From NCBI GenBank assembly GCA_046155885.1, contig JBJXFU010000192.1:1-42845 (forward strand): DNA of 42,845 bases. Direction: 5' to 3'. The notes beneath the pieces are model-generated. The model ran no database searches. It was not told where the DNA came from and saw only the letters and a list, made by a program, of their open reading frames with translations. The number at the start of each line of letters is the position of its first letter. Positions within the stretch are counted from its first letter, which is position 1. Made by a program: the position numbers and the translations under genes. Source of the stretch: JAOADN01 sp046155885 (GTDB taxonomy: Bacteria; Pseudomonadota; Alphaproteobacteria; Rhodobacterales; Rhodobacteraceae). Shown in pieces: positions 21,627 through 32,050 of the stretch.

Positions 21627-23924
21627 ATGAACAAGGCCATCACCGACGGACTCGTCTTCATGCCCACGCCGTTCGCGGTGGGGCTCGACCGCTGGTCGAG
21701 CCAGAACGGCACGCCGGGTTCGGCGACCTATCAGGGATCGGCCAACGCGGCGCTGGTCAGCGCGGACCAGGACTTCGGCGGCTGTGTGGAGCTGATCAAG
21801 ACGCAGGCCACGACGCAGGTCCGCTACATGACGGAAACACCGCTGCTGCCCGGCTGCTACCTGATGGTGACGGCGCGGGTAAAGGCGATGAGCGGCAACC
21901 TGCCCTCGGTCCGCATCGCGGGCTGGGCGGGGGGCGCGGGCGGGCTGAACGTGCCGGGGCTGGTGTCCACCGGGCCGTCGGTGGCGCTGACTGCCTATGG
22001 CCAGGTCGTCACCGTGCGTGCCATCGTCGGTTCAGGCATGAGGATCGGAGTGGACATGCCCTGGGGGACGGCGGCGCTTTACGGGCATTTCGGCATCGAC
22101 CTGACGGGCGCGAACGGCGGGGTGGTGCGCATCAACGATATCGAGATCGAGGACGTGACCTCGGTCTTCCAGCGCAAGATGATGGACTGGGAGGACGTGC
22201 GCGACTACGGCGCGAAGGGCGACGGCGTCACCGACGACAGCGCGGCTTTCGTGGCGGCCGATAGTGCCGCGCTGGCGGCCGGGCGGTCGCTGCTGGTTTC
22301 GGCGGGGGTCTACTTCCTGAACGCCGATGTTACCATCGGTTCGCCCGTGCGGTTCGAGGGGACGGTGACGATGCCGGTGGCACGGCGGCTGGCGCTGGCG
22401 CAGAACTTCGATCTGCAGACGTACGCCAAGGCCTTCGGCAGTGAGGAGGTCGGGTTCCGGAAGGCGTTCCAGGCGCTGCTGAACTTCACCGACCACAACG
22501 AGCTTGATCTGAACGGGCGGCGCATCGCGGTGACGGCGCCCATCGACATGCAGGCGGCGGTGGCCAACAAGACCACGTTCTCGGTCCGCCGGGTGATCCG
22601 CAACGGGCAGTTCGAGATCGTCGACGGACCCGGCTGGGCGACGGGCACCGTGACCTCGCAGGCGACCTACAATCCGGCCGTGCCGAACACGCTGACGGGC
22701 GTGGTCAACATCGCCAACGTGCCGGTGGGGTCGCTGGTCACCGGGACGAGCGTGGGGCGCGAGGTCTATGTGACGGCGGTGAACGCGGGCGCCTCGACGC
22801 TGACGCTGAGCCAGCCGCTCTACGATGCCGCCGGGACGCAGGTCTTCACCTTCATGCGGTTCCGCTACATCCTGGATTTCTCGCGTTTCGCGCAGCTTGA
22901 CCGGTTGCAGCTTGCCGACATCGATTTCCAGTGCAACGGCTATGGCAGCGCCATCATGCTCGCGCCTGCGGGCGACAACTTCCAGTTGCGCGACTGTTAT
23001 GTGACGAGGCCCAAGGACAGGGGCATCACCTCGATCGGGACCGGCTGCCAGGACCTGCATATCGACCGCTGCCAGTTCCTTTCCAACGAGCAGAGTCTGC
23101 CGGCGCAGAGCCGCGTGTCGATCGCGCTGAACATCAACGCCAACGACGCGAAGATCCGCGAGAACCGGATCGTCCGCTTCCGGCATTTCGCGGTGGTGAA
23201 CGGGGGCGGGCATCTCATCGTGGGCAACCACTGGTTCCAAGGCGACAGCCAGCCGACCGGGGTGCGGCTGGCGGGTCTGGTCCTCACGCAGACCAACGTG
23301 AACACGACCGTCACCGGAAACTACATCGACAACAGCTTCATCGAGTGGACGAACGAGTACGAGGCCGATCCGGATTTCGGAACGCAGTACTCGTTCGGGG
23401 GGCTGACCGTCACCGGCAACATCTTCATGGCGATCGGCGTCGCGCCTTGGTTCCGGTGGCTGGTCGTCAAGCCCTATGGGACGGGGCACTTCATTCAGGG
23501 GCTCAGCGTTCTGGGCAACACCTTCAGGGCGGTCAACGCGACGGTGGACCGGGTCGAGGCGGTGGACACGACGTTCGCGGCGCTCGATTACAGCCGGATG
23601 CGCAACGTGGTGTTCGACGCCAACAGCTTCAACGCGGTGACCCAGGCGACAATCAACCCGGTGCGCATCCAGCACGATCAGGCGACCGCCGCGACCACCT
23701 GGACGGTGCAGCCCGGAGGGTTCCTGCCCTTCGGCGGGTGGTCGCGCAATGTCGAGTCCGTGGTGGCCGAGGGCGCGGTCGTCACCTCGGCGAACGCGGT
23801 TCGGAACGATTTCCCCTCGGTCAGCGTCGGTCAGGGCGCGTCGAAGCAGGATGTGGCGGTGGCCTGGCCGGTGGCGGTCAGGGGGCGGCTGCACCTGGGG
23901 ATCCGCATGGACAATCCGACCTGA
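21627..23924 (+). CDS. GH28-related right-handed beta-helix protein (pectate-lyase-3 superfamily)
   Basis: A 765-residue protein with an N-terminal carbohydrate-binding-like beta domain (about 1-185) and then the hallmark DVRDYGAKGDGVTDD at 190-204 that opens pectate-lyase-3/tailspike beta-helices. Coils of N-rich repeats follow (NINANDAKIRENRI, LTVTGNIFMAIG, LSVLGNTFRAVN). The C-terminal part looks like a beta sandwich. There is no signal peptide, as for phage-type spikes or cargo of a phage-like particle. Related proteins recur as single genes in Rhodobacteraceae. A role as a capsule-binding spike of a gene transfer agent is one possibility, but no other phage or GTA gene is in this window. 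Confidence 0.8.
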   Translation: MNKAITDGLVFMPTPFAVGLDRWSSQNGTPGSATYQGSANAALVSADQDFGGCVELIKTQATTQVRYMTETPLLPGCYLMVTARVKAMSGNLPSVRIAGWAGGAGGLNVPGLVSTGPSVALTAYGQVVTVRAIVGSGMRIGVDMPWGTAALYGHFGIDLTGANGGVVRINDIEIEDVTSVFQRKMMDWEDVRDYGAKGDGVTDDSAAFVAADSAALAAGRSLLVSAGVYFLNADVTIGSPVRFEGTVTMPVARRLALAQNFDLQTYAKAFGSEEVGFRKAFQALLNFTDHNELDLNGRRIAVTAPIDMQAAVANKTTFSVRRVIRNGQFEIVDGPGWATGTVTSQATYNPAVPNTLTGVVNIANVPVGSLVTGTSVGREVYVTAVNAGASTLTLSQPLYDAAGTQVFTFMRFRYILDFSRFAQLDRLQLADIDFQCNGYGSAIMLAPAGDNFQLRDCYVTRPKDRGITSIGTGCQDLHIDRCQFLSNEQSLPAQSRVSIALNINANDAKIRENRIVRFRHFAVVNGGGHLIVGNHWFQGDSQPTGVRLAGLVLTQTNVNTTVTGNYIDNSFIEWTNEYEADPDFGTQYSFGGLTVTGNIFMAIGVAPWFRWLVVKPYGTGHFIQGLSVLGNTFRAVNATVDRVEAVDTTFAALDYSRMRNVVFDANSFNAVTQATINPVRIQHDQATAATTWTVQPGGFLPFGGWSRNVESVVAEGAVVTSANAVRNDFPSVSVGQGASKQDVAVAWPVAVRGRLHLGIRMDNPT

Positions 23925-23931
23925 GTTGGGA

Positions 23932-25698
23932 TCAGCCGCGCCGGCTTGCCGAACGCAGGCCGGCCCAGGCGATGGCGGCGTCGATTTCGGCCGCGAGCAG
24001 GCGGCGGTCCACGGGTTTGGCCACGAAGCCGTCCATCCCGAGGGCCGCGTAGCGTTCCCTCTGCCCGGGGACGCCCCCGGCGGTCAGCGCGATCACCGGA
24101 AGCTTCGCAGCGGGCCCGTCGAGGTTGCGGATCGCGCGGAGCGTGGCTTCGCCGTCCATGCCGGGCATGTTCATGTCGAGCAGGACAAGGCCGAAGCGCC
24201 CGCAGCGGAGCGCCGCGAGCGCCGTATCGCCGCTTTCGGCTTCGTCGGCCTCGATCCCAAGCCCGCGCAGGAGAGTGACCACGACGAAGCGGTTGGTGGC
24301 GATGTCGTCCACAACTATGGCGCGGAGCGCCTGCCGGGGTGGCGGGGAATCGGGGCGTGCTTCGGCGGCGGGCATCGGCCCGGCCGGAAACCTTAGCCGG
24401 ACGGTGACGGCCCCGGGCGGGTCGGCGGAAACCGTGCCGGTGGCCCCGAACAGCGAAAGGAGCGAACCGTGCATGTCGGCGGCCGGCGGGACGCCGCCCG
24501 GCCGTCCGGCCGCCGGCTTCGCCACGTCCGGCCCACCTTCGCCGGAACCGCCGCCGATCCGCAGAGTGACGGCGAGCGTTCCCGGCCCCGCCCGGTCGCA
24601 GGACAGCTTCACGCCGCCGGCGTCCCTTTTACCGGGGGCGATACCGGCCGAGACCGCCGCATGGCGCAGGTATTTCCGCACCAGGGCTGCGTCGAACCGC
24701 ATGATTTCAGGAATGTCATCGGCCACCCTGGCGGCGGACGGCACCGCCGCGCCATCTTCGTGGGTCCGAGCGAGCGCACGGGCGACTGACCGGGCGGCGG
24801 CCTCCATTTCGGTCCGGACCGTCACTGCGGCGGGTCGGGCGGTGACTTGGCCTTCGGTCGCCGCTTCGGCCCCGATCAGTTCATCGACCAGATCGGCGAA
24901 ATCTCTCGCCGCTGCCCCAATGTCGGCGATGCGGGCGGCGATATCGCCGGGCGAGTGGCTTTCGGGCAGGGTCTGCGACAGGCCGACGATGGTGTTGAGC
25001 GGAGTTCGCATCTCGTGGCCCATTTCGGAGAGGAACCGCGACTTGGCTTCGCTCGCGGCCTGGGCGCGGGCCCGTTCACCCTCGAGCCGCGCCTGGATGC
25101 GATGGTTCTGGAAGAGGGCCGAGGAGAAGTAGCCGATGAGGGACAGCGCGGCGGCCGTGGCGAAAACTGAGCCCTTCCAGCCGGCGACGGTGAGCAGGTC
25201 CTGGGAGGCGATGTAGAGGAGCGCCGCCGAGGGCGGGATGCCGCAGATGACGCCGACGGGCAGGTGCATCGACCGTTCGCTGGACACGTTGATGAGCGCC
25301 CCCACAATGGAAAGCACGCCGACGAAGCGGATGAGTGGGTCTTCGTAGGTCCAGGCGAGAACGCCGAGCAGCGAGAAGGCGGCGAGGCCGGCGAAGGAGT
25401 TGACGAGGATCACGGTGTACCAGTGGCGGCCCCGGCCGCGGGCGAAGGCGCGGTAGGCCGCGATCTCGACCACCTCGGTCAGCAGCAGGAAGACATAGAT
25501 CAGGCCGACCGCCAGCGCCGGCAGGTAGACCGCGAAGAGAAGACAGGTGAGGGCGACCGCCGCTTCGCGCGAAACGAGATCTCCCGCCGAGCGGTCACGC
25601 TGGCGGAGGACCTCGTCGCGGAGGCCGGGCCGCTTCAGGTCGAGCCAGGCGGGGCGGCGAAGCGGGAAATGCGGGGTCCGGCTAATGTTTCGTCTCAA
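23932..25698 (-). CDS. Hybrid histidine kinase with degenerate ATPase domain
   Basis: A 588-residue membrane protein. Five to six membrane helices (about 45-195) form the sensor. The HisKA dimerisation domain follows, with phospho-acceptor H228 in SEMGHEMRTPLN, and a C-terminal receiver domain has D508 in LLDMNMPGMDG and the switch lysine in VAKPVD. The intervening ATP-binding domain is eroded: where an N-box with N-A-x-K should be it reads RKYLRHAAVSAG, and no D-x-G-x-G or G-x-G box is present, only GGGSGEGG. Autophosphorylation is therefore doubtful. It starts with TTG overlapping the TGA of the flavin-barrel gene (TTGA), so it is translationally coupled. It ends 7 bases from the convergent beta-helix gene. 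Confidence 0.82.
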   Translation of the reverse strand: MRRNISRTPHFPLRRPAWLDLKRPGLRDEVLRQRDRSAGDLVSREAAVALTCLLFAVYLPALAVGLIYVFLLLTEVVEIAAYRAFARGRGRHWYTVILVNSFAGLAAFSLLGVLAWTYEDPLIRFVGVLSIVGALINVSSERSMHLPVGVICGIPPSAALLYIASQDLLTVAGWKGSVFATAAALSLIGYFSSALFQNHRIQARLEGERARAQAASEAKSRFLSEMGHEMRTPLNTIVGLSQTLPESHSPGDIAARIADIGAAARDFADLVDELIGAEAATEGQVTARPAAVTVRTEMEAAARSVARALARTHEDGAAVPSAARVADDIPEIMRFDAALVRKYLRHAAVSAGIAPGKRDAGGVKLSCDRAGPGTLAVTLRIGGGSGEGGPDVAKPAAGRPGGVPPAADMHGSLLSLFGATGTVSADPPGAVTVRLRFPAGPMPAAEARPDSPPPRQALRAIVVDDIATNRFVVVTLLRGLGIEADEAESGDTALAALRCGRFGLVLLDMNMPGMDGEATLRAIRNLDGPAAKLPVIALTAGGVPGQRERYAALGMDGFVAKPVDRRLLAAEIDAAIAWAGLRSASRRG

Positions 25699-26189
25699 TC
25701 CAGTCTGATGTCTTCGGGCAAAAGGGCATAGGCGCGGGCGAAGCCGCCATTCAGCGATCCGGCCAGGGGCTGGAAGACCGCGAAGGCGAAATCCGCGAAA
25801 TCGGCGTAGAGTTTAGCTTTGGGGTGAATGGAAAGCCAGCCGGTGCGCAGCACCGCGTGACCGGCGCTGCCCGCCGGTTCGAATCGCGCGAGCGCGGTCA
25901 GGCTGAGGCGCGGATGGTTGAGCGGGTCGCCCCGGGCTCCGGGTTCGCCAAAGAGGAGCGCGCAGCGGGGGTCGGCGCGGAGCGCGCGGGTGTGCAGCGC
26001 CAGCGAGGAGACGAGGGTGGCGATGCGGCCCGGGGGCAGGGTGCCGACGGCGATGCGGCTGACGAAGGGCGCGCCGGTCGCCGGGTCGGTCACGGCGAGC
26101 GCCGCCGTCCTGGCTGAACGGATGAGGTCCCGCGCGAGCTCGCGGGCTTCGTCGTCGGTGTCGCGGACAGGAGTCGCGGGCGAGGCCAT
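25695..26189 (-). CDS. HugZ-like pyridoxamine 5'-phosphate oxidase-family protein
   Basis: A 164-residue FMN-binding split-barrel protein. It contains the strand pattern TAALAVTDPATGAPFVSRIA, then LAVG-type turns, LLFGEPGARGDPLNHPRLSL and the C-terminal family signature HPKAKLYADFADFAFAVFQP. This signature is typical of HugZ-like proteins, some of which degrade heme. Catalytic heme-oxygenase function is not proven by sequence. The ATG at 26189 fits the family start; an extra 12 codons upstream overlap the divergent promoter. It precedes the hybrid kinase gene and overlaps its start, which may mean a shared redox or heme signal. Confidence 0.8.
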   Translation of the reverse strand: MASPATPVRDTDDEARELARDLIRSARTAALAVTDPATGAPFVSRIAVGTLPPGRIATLVSSLALHTRALRADPRCALLFGEPGARGDPLNHPRLSLTALARFEPAGSAGHAVLRTGWLSIHPKAKLYADFADFAFAVFQPLAGSLNGGFARAYALLPEDIRLD

Positions 26190-26269
26190 AAAACGATTTC
26201 TGGCGGATGCGCGGTTTCTTGACAAGCCGGAGGTGGGCCCGCCACTGTCCGAGACCCAAGGGACACAAA

Positions 26270-27991
26270 ATGCACCGGACCGTCCTGCAGCAGCACCCGA
26301 CCTTTGCCGAGCAATACGTCCCGAAGCTGGTGACGGTGCTCCGCGAAGGTTACCGCGCCTGCGACCTGAAGGCGGACGCGATCGCCGGGCTCACGGTCGC
26401 CATCGTCGCCCTGCCGCTTTCCATGGCGATCGCCATCGCCTCGGGGGTCGGGCCGGAGCGGGGGCTTTACACCGCGATCGTCGGTGGGTTCCTGGTCTCG
26501 GCGCTCGGCGGCAGCCGGTTCCAGGTCGGCGGGCCGGCGGGGGCGTTCATCGTGCTGGTGGCGGGATGTGTGCATGCCATCGGGGTTGGCGGGCTGATGA
26601 CGGCGACGTTCCTGGCGGGGCTGATGCTGGTCGCGGTCGGGCTGTTCCGGCTGGGGACATACATCAAGTACATCCCCTATCCGGTCACCGTGGGCTTCAC
26701 CGCCGGGATCGCCGTCATCATCTTCGCGAGCCAGGTGAAGGACCTGCTGGGCCTGTCGATGGCGGGGGCCGAGCCACCGGCGTTCCTGGCGAAGATCGCG
26801 GCGATCTGGGCCGCGCGCGAAACGGTTTCGGCGGCGGCGGTCGGGCTGGCGGCGCTGACGGTCGCGGTCATCCTGGGGCTGAAGCGGGTCAGGCCGCACT
26901 GGCCGGGGCTACTGATCGCGGTCGGGATGGCGTCGGTCGTGGCGGCTGTCGCGGGGCTGCCGGTCGAGACCATCGGCAGCCGGTTCGGCGAATTGCCGAG
27001 GATGCTGCCGGCCGCCGCGCTTCCCGATCTCACGCGCGAGGGCGTCCTGCGGGCCCTGCCCTTCGCGGTCAGCTTCGCCCTTCTGGGCGCCATCGAGTCG
27101 CTGTTGTCGGCAGTGGTCGCCGACGGGATGACCGGCCGCCGCCACCGGTCGAACGCGGAACTGGTGGCGCAGGGGGTGGCGAACCTCGGGTCGGCGGTCT
27201 TCGGCGGGATCGTGGTTACCGGGACCATCGCGCGGACCGCCACCAACGTGCGCGCAGGGTCGCGCGGGCCGGTTTCGGGGATGCTGCACGCGGTTTTCGT
27301 GCTGCTCTTCATGTTCGTGGCCGCGCCGCTGGCTACGTACATCCCGCTGACGGCGCTGGCCGGGGTGCTGGCGGTGGTAGCTTGGAACATGGTCGAGAAG
27401 GAAGAGTTCTGGGTGCTTCTGCGCAGTTCCGCAGGCGATGCGCTGGTGCTGCTGACGACGTTCCTTCTGGTGGTGTTCCGCGATCTGACCGAAGGGATCG
27501 TGGTCGGCTTCCTGCTGGGCGCGCTGCTGTTCATCCGGCGGATGTCGGAAGCGGCGCAGGTCGAGGAACGCGCGGCGCTGGTGCCGGAGGACGAGGCCGA
27601 CGAGATGCGGCCTTACGATCCGGCCGCCGCGATCGACAGCGAAGTCGTGGTCTACCGCATCAAGGGGGCGTTCTTCTTTGGCGCGGCCTCGACCGTGGGG
27701 GCGGTGCTCGAGCGCATCGCCGACCGGCCGAAGGGCTTCGTCGTGGATTTCGCCGAGGTGCCGTTCCTTGACTCCTCGGGGGCGCATGCGGTTGAACTTC
27801 TGGCCCGCAAGCTGGCGCGCAAGGGTGGCGTGCTGGTGCTGACCGGCACCTCGCCGGAGATGCGCCGGACGCTGGGGCTGCTTGGCCTGCGGCCGCCGCG
27901 CGCGATCTACGCGGAGACCATCGCTCAGGGCACTGCGGCCGCGCATGCGGCTCTGAGCCCGACGGCGCAGTCGACGACGGCAACGGCCTGA
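26270..27991 (+). CDS. SulP-family inorganic anion transporter with STAS domain
   Basis: Inner-membrane anion transporter of the SLC26/SulP family, 573 residues. The transmembrane core (about residues 35-430) opens with AIAGLTVAIVALPLSMAIAI, and its consensus helix reads GLYTAIVGGFLVSALGGS. The cytoplasmic STAS domain (about 460-555) has the loop D501-S-S-G504. The substrate may be sulfate, bicarbonate (as in BicA) or a dicarboxylate; sequence alone does not decide. The ATG at 26270 is preceded by AAGGGA. Divergent from the HugZ-like gene. A bicarbonate role would complement the DAB system 17 kb away, but that is speculative. Confidence 0.9.
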   Translation: MHRTVLQQHPTFAEQYVPKLVTVLREGYRACDLKADAIAGLTVAIVALPLSMAIAIASGVGPERGLYTAIVGGFLVSALGGSRFQVGGPAGAFIVLVAGCVHAIGVGGLMTATFLAGLMLVAVGLFRLGTYIKYIPYPVTVGFTAGIAVIIFASQVKDLLGLSMAGAEPPAFLAKIAAIWAARETVSAAAVGLAALTVAVILGLKRVRPHWPGLLIAVGMASVVAAVAGLPVETIGSRFGELPRMLPAAALPDLTREGVLRALPFAVSFALLGAIESLLSAVVADGMTGRRHRSNAELVAQGVANLGSAVFGGIVVTGTIARTATNVRAGSRGPVSGMLHAVFVLLFMFVAAPLATYIPLTALAGVLAVVAWNMVEKEEFWVLLRSSAGDALVLLTTFLLVVFRDLTEGIVVGFLLGALLFIRRMSEAAQVEERAALVPEDEADEMRPYDPAAAIDSEVVVYRIKGAFFFGAASTVGAVLERIADRPKGFVVDFAEVPFLDSSGAHAVELLARKLARKGGVLVLTGTSPEMRRTLGLLGLRPPRAIYAETIAQGTAAAHAALSPTAQSTTATA

Positions 27992-28378
27992 GCGGGCATC
28001 AGCGGGCCGCGATTCGCGATGCCGGGCGGGGCGGTCGCGGCAACGGGGTCTGGCCTGCCGCGAAGGTGGAAGCGCCCCTTCCGGTCCTGAAGCCCCAAGT
28101 GCGGATGATCGCAGATCGCGCCCCGGGCGGCCGTTCGGCCGGTCAACAGCCAAGGCCCTGACGGATCGGCCCAAAACCGTACCGACAGCCGGGAGATTTA
28201 CAGGTGCCGCGAGAATCCTGTCAACGTATTCACAGAAAAACCCATAATTAAAAAAGAGTTAGCCGAGAAGGTTGGCATGGTTTACTCTACCGCCCTGCCG
28301 AACCCGCACCAAGCGGACGGCGCGCCGCGGACCCGGGATTCGTTCCGCTGTCGGCGGTCGAAGGGAAGGGAGGCCCCG
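27992..28378. other. Intergenic region and probable promoter of acs
   Basis: No gene is supported in these 387 bases. The stretch 28225-28262 is strongly AT-rich in a GC-rich context and contains CATAAT at 28243-28248, a plausible -10. The only -35-like hexamer (CTGTCA at 28218) is 19 bases away, so activator dependence would be expected. acetyl-CoA synthetase genes are usually under catabolite or acetate-linked control. An open frame running from 28277 into acs is not needed. Confidence 0.4.
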
Positions 28379-30346
<1,968 letters not shown>

Positions 30347-30442
30347 CAACCCCAAGCAACGCCGACGGCCCTTCGTTCGGACCGGCGGAGACAAGAACCG
30401 GGGCACCGGAAGGGTACCCTATTGCCAGGAGGAGTGGACGGA

Positions 30443-30664
30443 ATGGCAGTCGCAGACCTGGACCTCGACGTGAACCGCGCCAGGCCGATGACACGGGAGG
30501 AGAAGAAGGTATTCCTCGCCACGTCGGCGGGCACCATCTTCGAGTGGTACGACTTCTACCTCTACGGCCCGCTCGCCGCAGTGATCGGCGCGCTGCTGGT
30601 GCCGGGCGGAACGCACAGGAGATCAATCTTCGAGGACGACCCCGACCACAAGGTCCACCACTGA
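30443..30664 (+). pseudogene. Internally deleted MFS (metabolite:proton symporter) permease remnant
   Basis: A 73-codon ORF with a good AGGAGG 9 bases upstream. Its start MTREEKKVFLATSAGTIFEW, then YDFYLYGPLAAVIGALL, is the first transmembrane helix of MHS-family MFS transporters (ASxxGTxFEWYDFFLYG). After helix 1 the sequence jumps to RRSIFEDDPDHKVHH, which resembles the hydrophilic C-terminal tail that follows the last helix (typically ETKD-x-DI...). The 11 missing helices, about 400 codons, appear to have been deleted with the frame kept, so no transport is possible. It could still be translated as a small membrane protein. A terminator follows the stop codon after 7 bases. Confidence 0.7.
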
Positions 30665-30671
30665 CACCCAG

Positions 30672-30710
30672 GGCCCCCGGCGAGAGCCGCCGGGGGCCTT
30701 CCTTTCGTTT
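30672..30710 (+). terminator. Rho-independent terminator after the permease remnant
   Basis: A 10-bp perfect stem (GGCCCCCGGC / GCCGGGGGCC, 7-base loop GAGAGCC) is followed by TTCCTTTCGTTT. It closes the acs transcript, after the truncated permease, and separates it from the response-regulator pseudogene. Confidence 0.85.
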
Positions 30711-30756
30711 GTCAATTTTTTCCCAGACGTGTCGCCATCCGGAGGAAGACCGTCCC

Positions 30757-31131
30757 ATGACATCCGTGAAACCCCGCGCCCGTGTCCTGATCGTCGAGGA
30801 CGAGGACAACATCGCGCTCGACTATCTGATGATGCGCGAGGGGTACGACCATGACCGTGTGGCCGACGGCGCCGAGGCGCTGCCGCGCATCCGGGCGACA
30901 CGGCCGGACCTGGTGCTCTTGGACATCATGCTGCCCGGCGTGTCGGGCTATGACATCTGACAGGGGGTGCGCAGCGATCCCGGGCTGGCGGGGGTGAAGA
31001 TTCTGATGATGACGGCGCGGGGCTCGGCCGCCGAGCGGAAGCGCGGGATGGAGCTTGGCGCGGACGGGTTCATCGCCAAGCCTTTCGAGATGAAGGAACT
31101 GCGCGACGAGGTGCGGCGGCTGTTTGGATAA
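30757..31131 (+). pseudogene. Response regulator receiver gene interrupted by an in-frame TGA
   Basis: A 124-codon single-domain CheY-like receiver. It opens RVLIVEDEDNIALDYLMMRE, carries the phospho-acceptor in LVLLDIMLPG, and has T/S and K switches in ILMMTARG and FIAKPFE. At codon 68 the reading frame meets TGA, after GYDI, where homologues usually have Cys (GYxxCxxxR). The frame then continues without another stop to TAA at 31131. A TGC/TGT to TGA nonsense change is the simplest explanation; selenocysteine is unlikely. GGAGGA lies 10 bases upstream of the ATG. The truncated product would lack the second half of the fold. Confidence 0.8.
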
Positions 31132-31180
31132 GGCGGGTGGGGGATACGGTTTCGAAGGCCGGTCCCCCCGCCGGGCGGTG

Positions 31181-31948
31181 TCAGGCGAAGGGGTCCTGCG
31201 GATACCGCACCCCGGTCAGGCAAAGCCCCTGCGGCGGCGCGACCGGCCCGCAGGCCGTCCGGTCGCGGGCCGCGAGCGCCTCGGCCACCCGGTCCGGCGC
31301 CCAGACCCCCGATCCCACCCGTTCGAGCGTGCCGACGATCGAGCGGACCTGGTTGTGCAGGAAGCTGCGGGCGCGGAGGCGGAAGCGGTATTCCGCGCCG
31401 CCGTTCGCCGTGACTTCGTCGATGGCGATCTCGTCGAGCGTCTTCACCGGGCTGTCGGCCTGGCACGCCGCCGATCGGAAGGTGGTGAAGTCGTGCCGAC
31501 CGACGAGGTGCGCCGCGCCTTCGCGCATCGCCGCCGCGTCAAGCGCCCCGGGCATCTGCCAGACCTGGCCACCCGCCAGCACGGCGGGCGCGCGGCGGGC
31601 GAGGATACGGTAGGTGTAGCGCCGTTCGATGGCCGAGAAGCGGGCGTGGAAGTCCTCGCCCACCGCCGCCACCCTGAGAACCGCCACGGGGTGCGGCCGC
31701 AGGTGCCAGTTGAGCGCCTGCATCAGCCGGAACGGGTCCCATGCCCTTGTCAGGTCGGCATGGGCCACCTGCCCCTCGGCATGCACGCCGGCATCGGTCC
31801 GCCCTGCGCCCGTCATCGTCGGCCGAGCGGGGTCGAGCGCGGCGACCGCCGTTTCCAGCGCCTCCTGCACCGAGGGCAGGCCGGCCTGGCGCTGCCAGCC
31901 CGCGAAGGGCTGCCCGTGATATTCGATCAGGAAGGCGTGGCGCGGCAT
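31181..31948 (-). CDS. truA: tRNA pseudouridine(38-40) synthase
   Basis: Converts uridines 38-40 of the anticodon arm of many tRNAs to pseudouridine. 255 residues, usual length. The catalytic aspartate is D52 in GAGRTDAGVHA. Other conserved parts are the start MPRHAFLIEYHGQPFAGWQR, YRIL after the RRY block, and FLHNQVRSIVGTLE. No signal or extra domain. Transcribed toward the response-regulator pseudogene and divergent from ycjX, with about 100 bases between the start codons. Confidence 0.96.
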   Translation of the reverse strand: MPRHAFLIEYHGQPFAGWQRQAGLPSVQEALETAVAALDPARPTMTGAGRTDAGVHAEGQVAHADLTRAWDPFRLMQALNWHLRPHPVAVLRVAAVGEDFHARFSAIERRYTYRILARRAPAVLAGGQVWQMPGALDAAAMREGAAHLVGRHDFTTFRSAACQADSPVKTLDEIAIDEVTANGGAEYRFRLRARSFLHNQVRSIVGTLERVGSGVWAPDRVAEALAARDRTACGPVAPPQGLCLTGVRYPQDPFA

Positions 31949-32050
31949 GGGCGAAGGGGCTAATCCCGGGCGGACGGCATTGCAACAGGGCGGGGACTAC
32001 ACGCCAGAGCGGCGCGCGCCTATGCTGGGCGGCGAAAAGGGGCAGGCGAT

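Noticed and set aside
25860..25900. tRNA-like GGTTCGAATC T-arm sequence
   Set aside because: It lies within the HugZ-like coding sequence and has no matching acceptor, D or anticodon arms.
30958..30960. Selenocysteine codon in the response regulator
   Set aside because: TGA sits at a Cys-like position, but receiver domains have no catalytic need for Sec there and no convincing SECIS hairpin was seen just downstream. A nonsense mutation is simpler.
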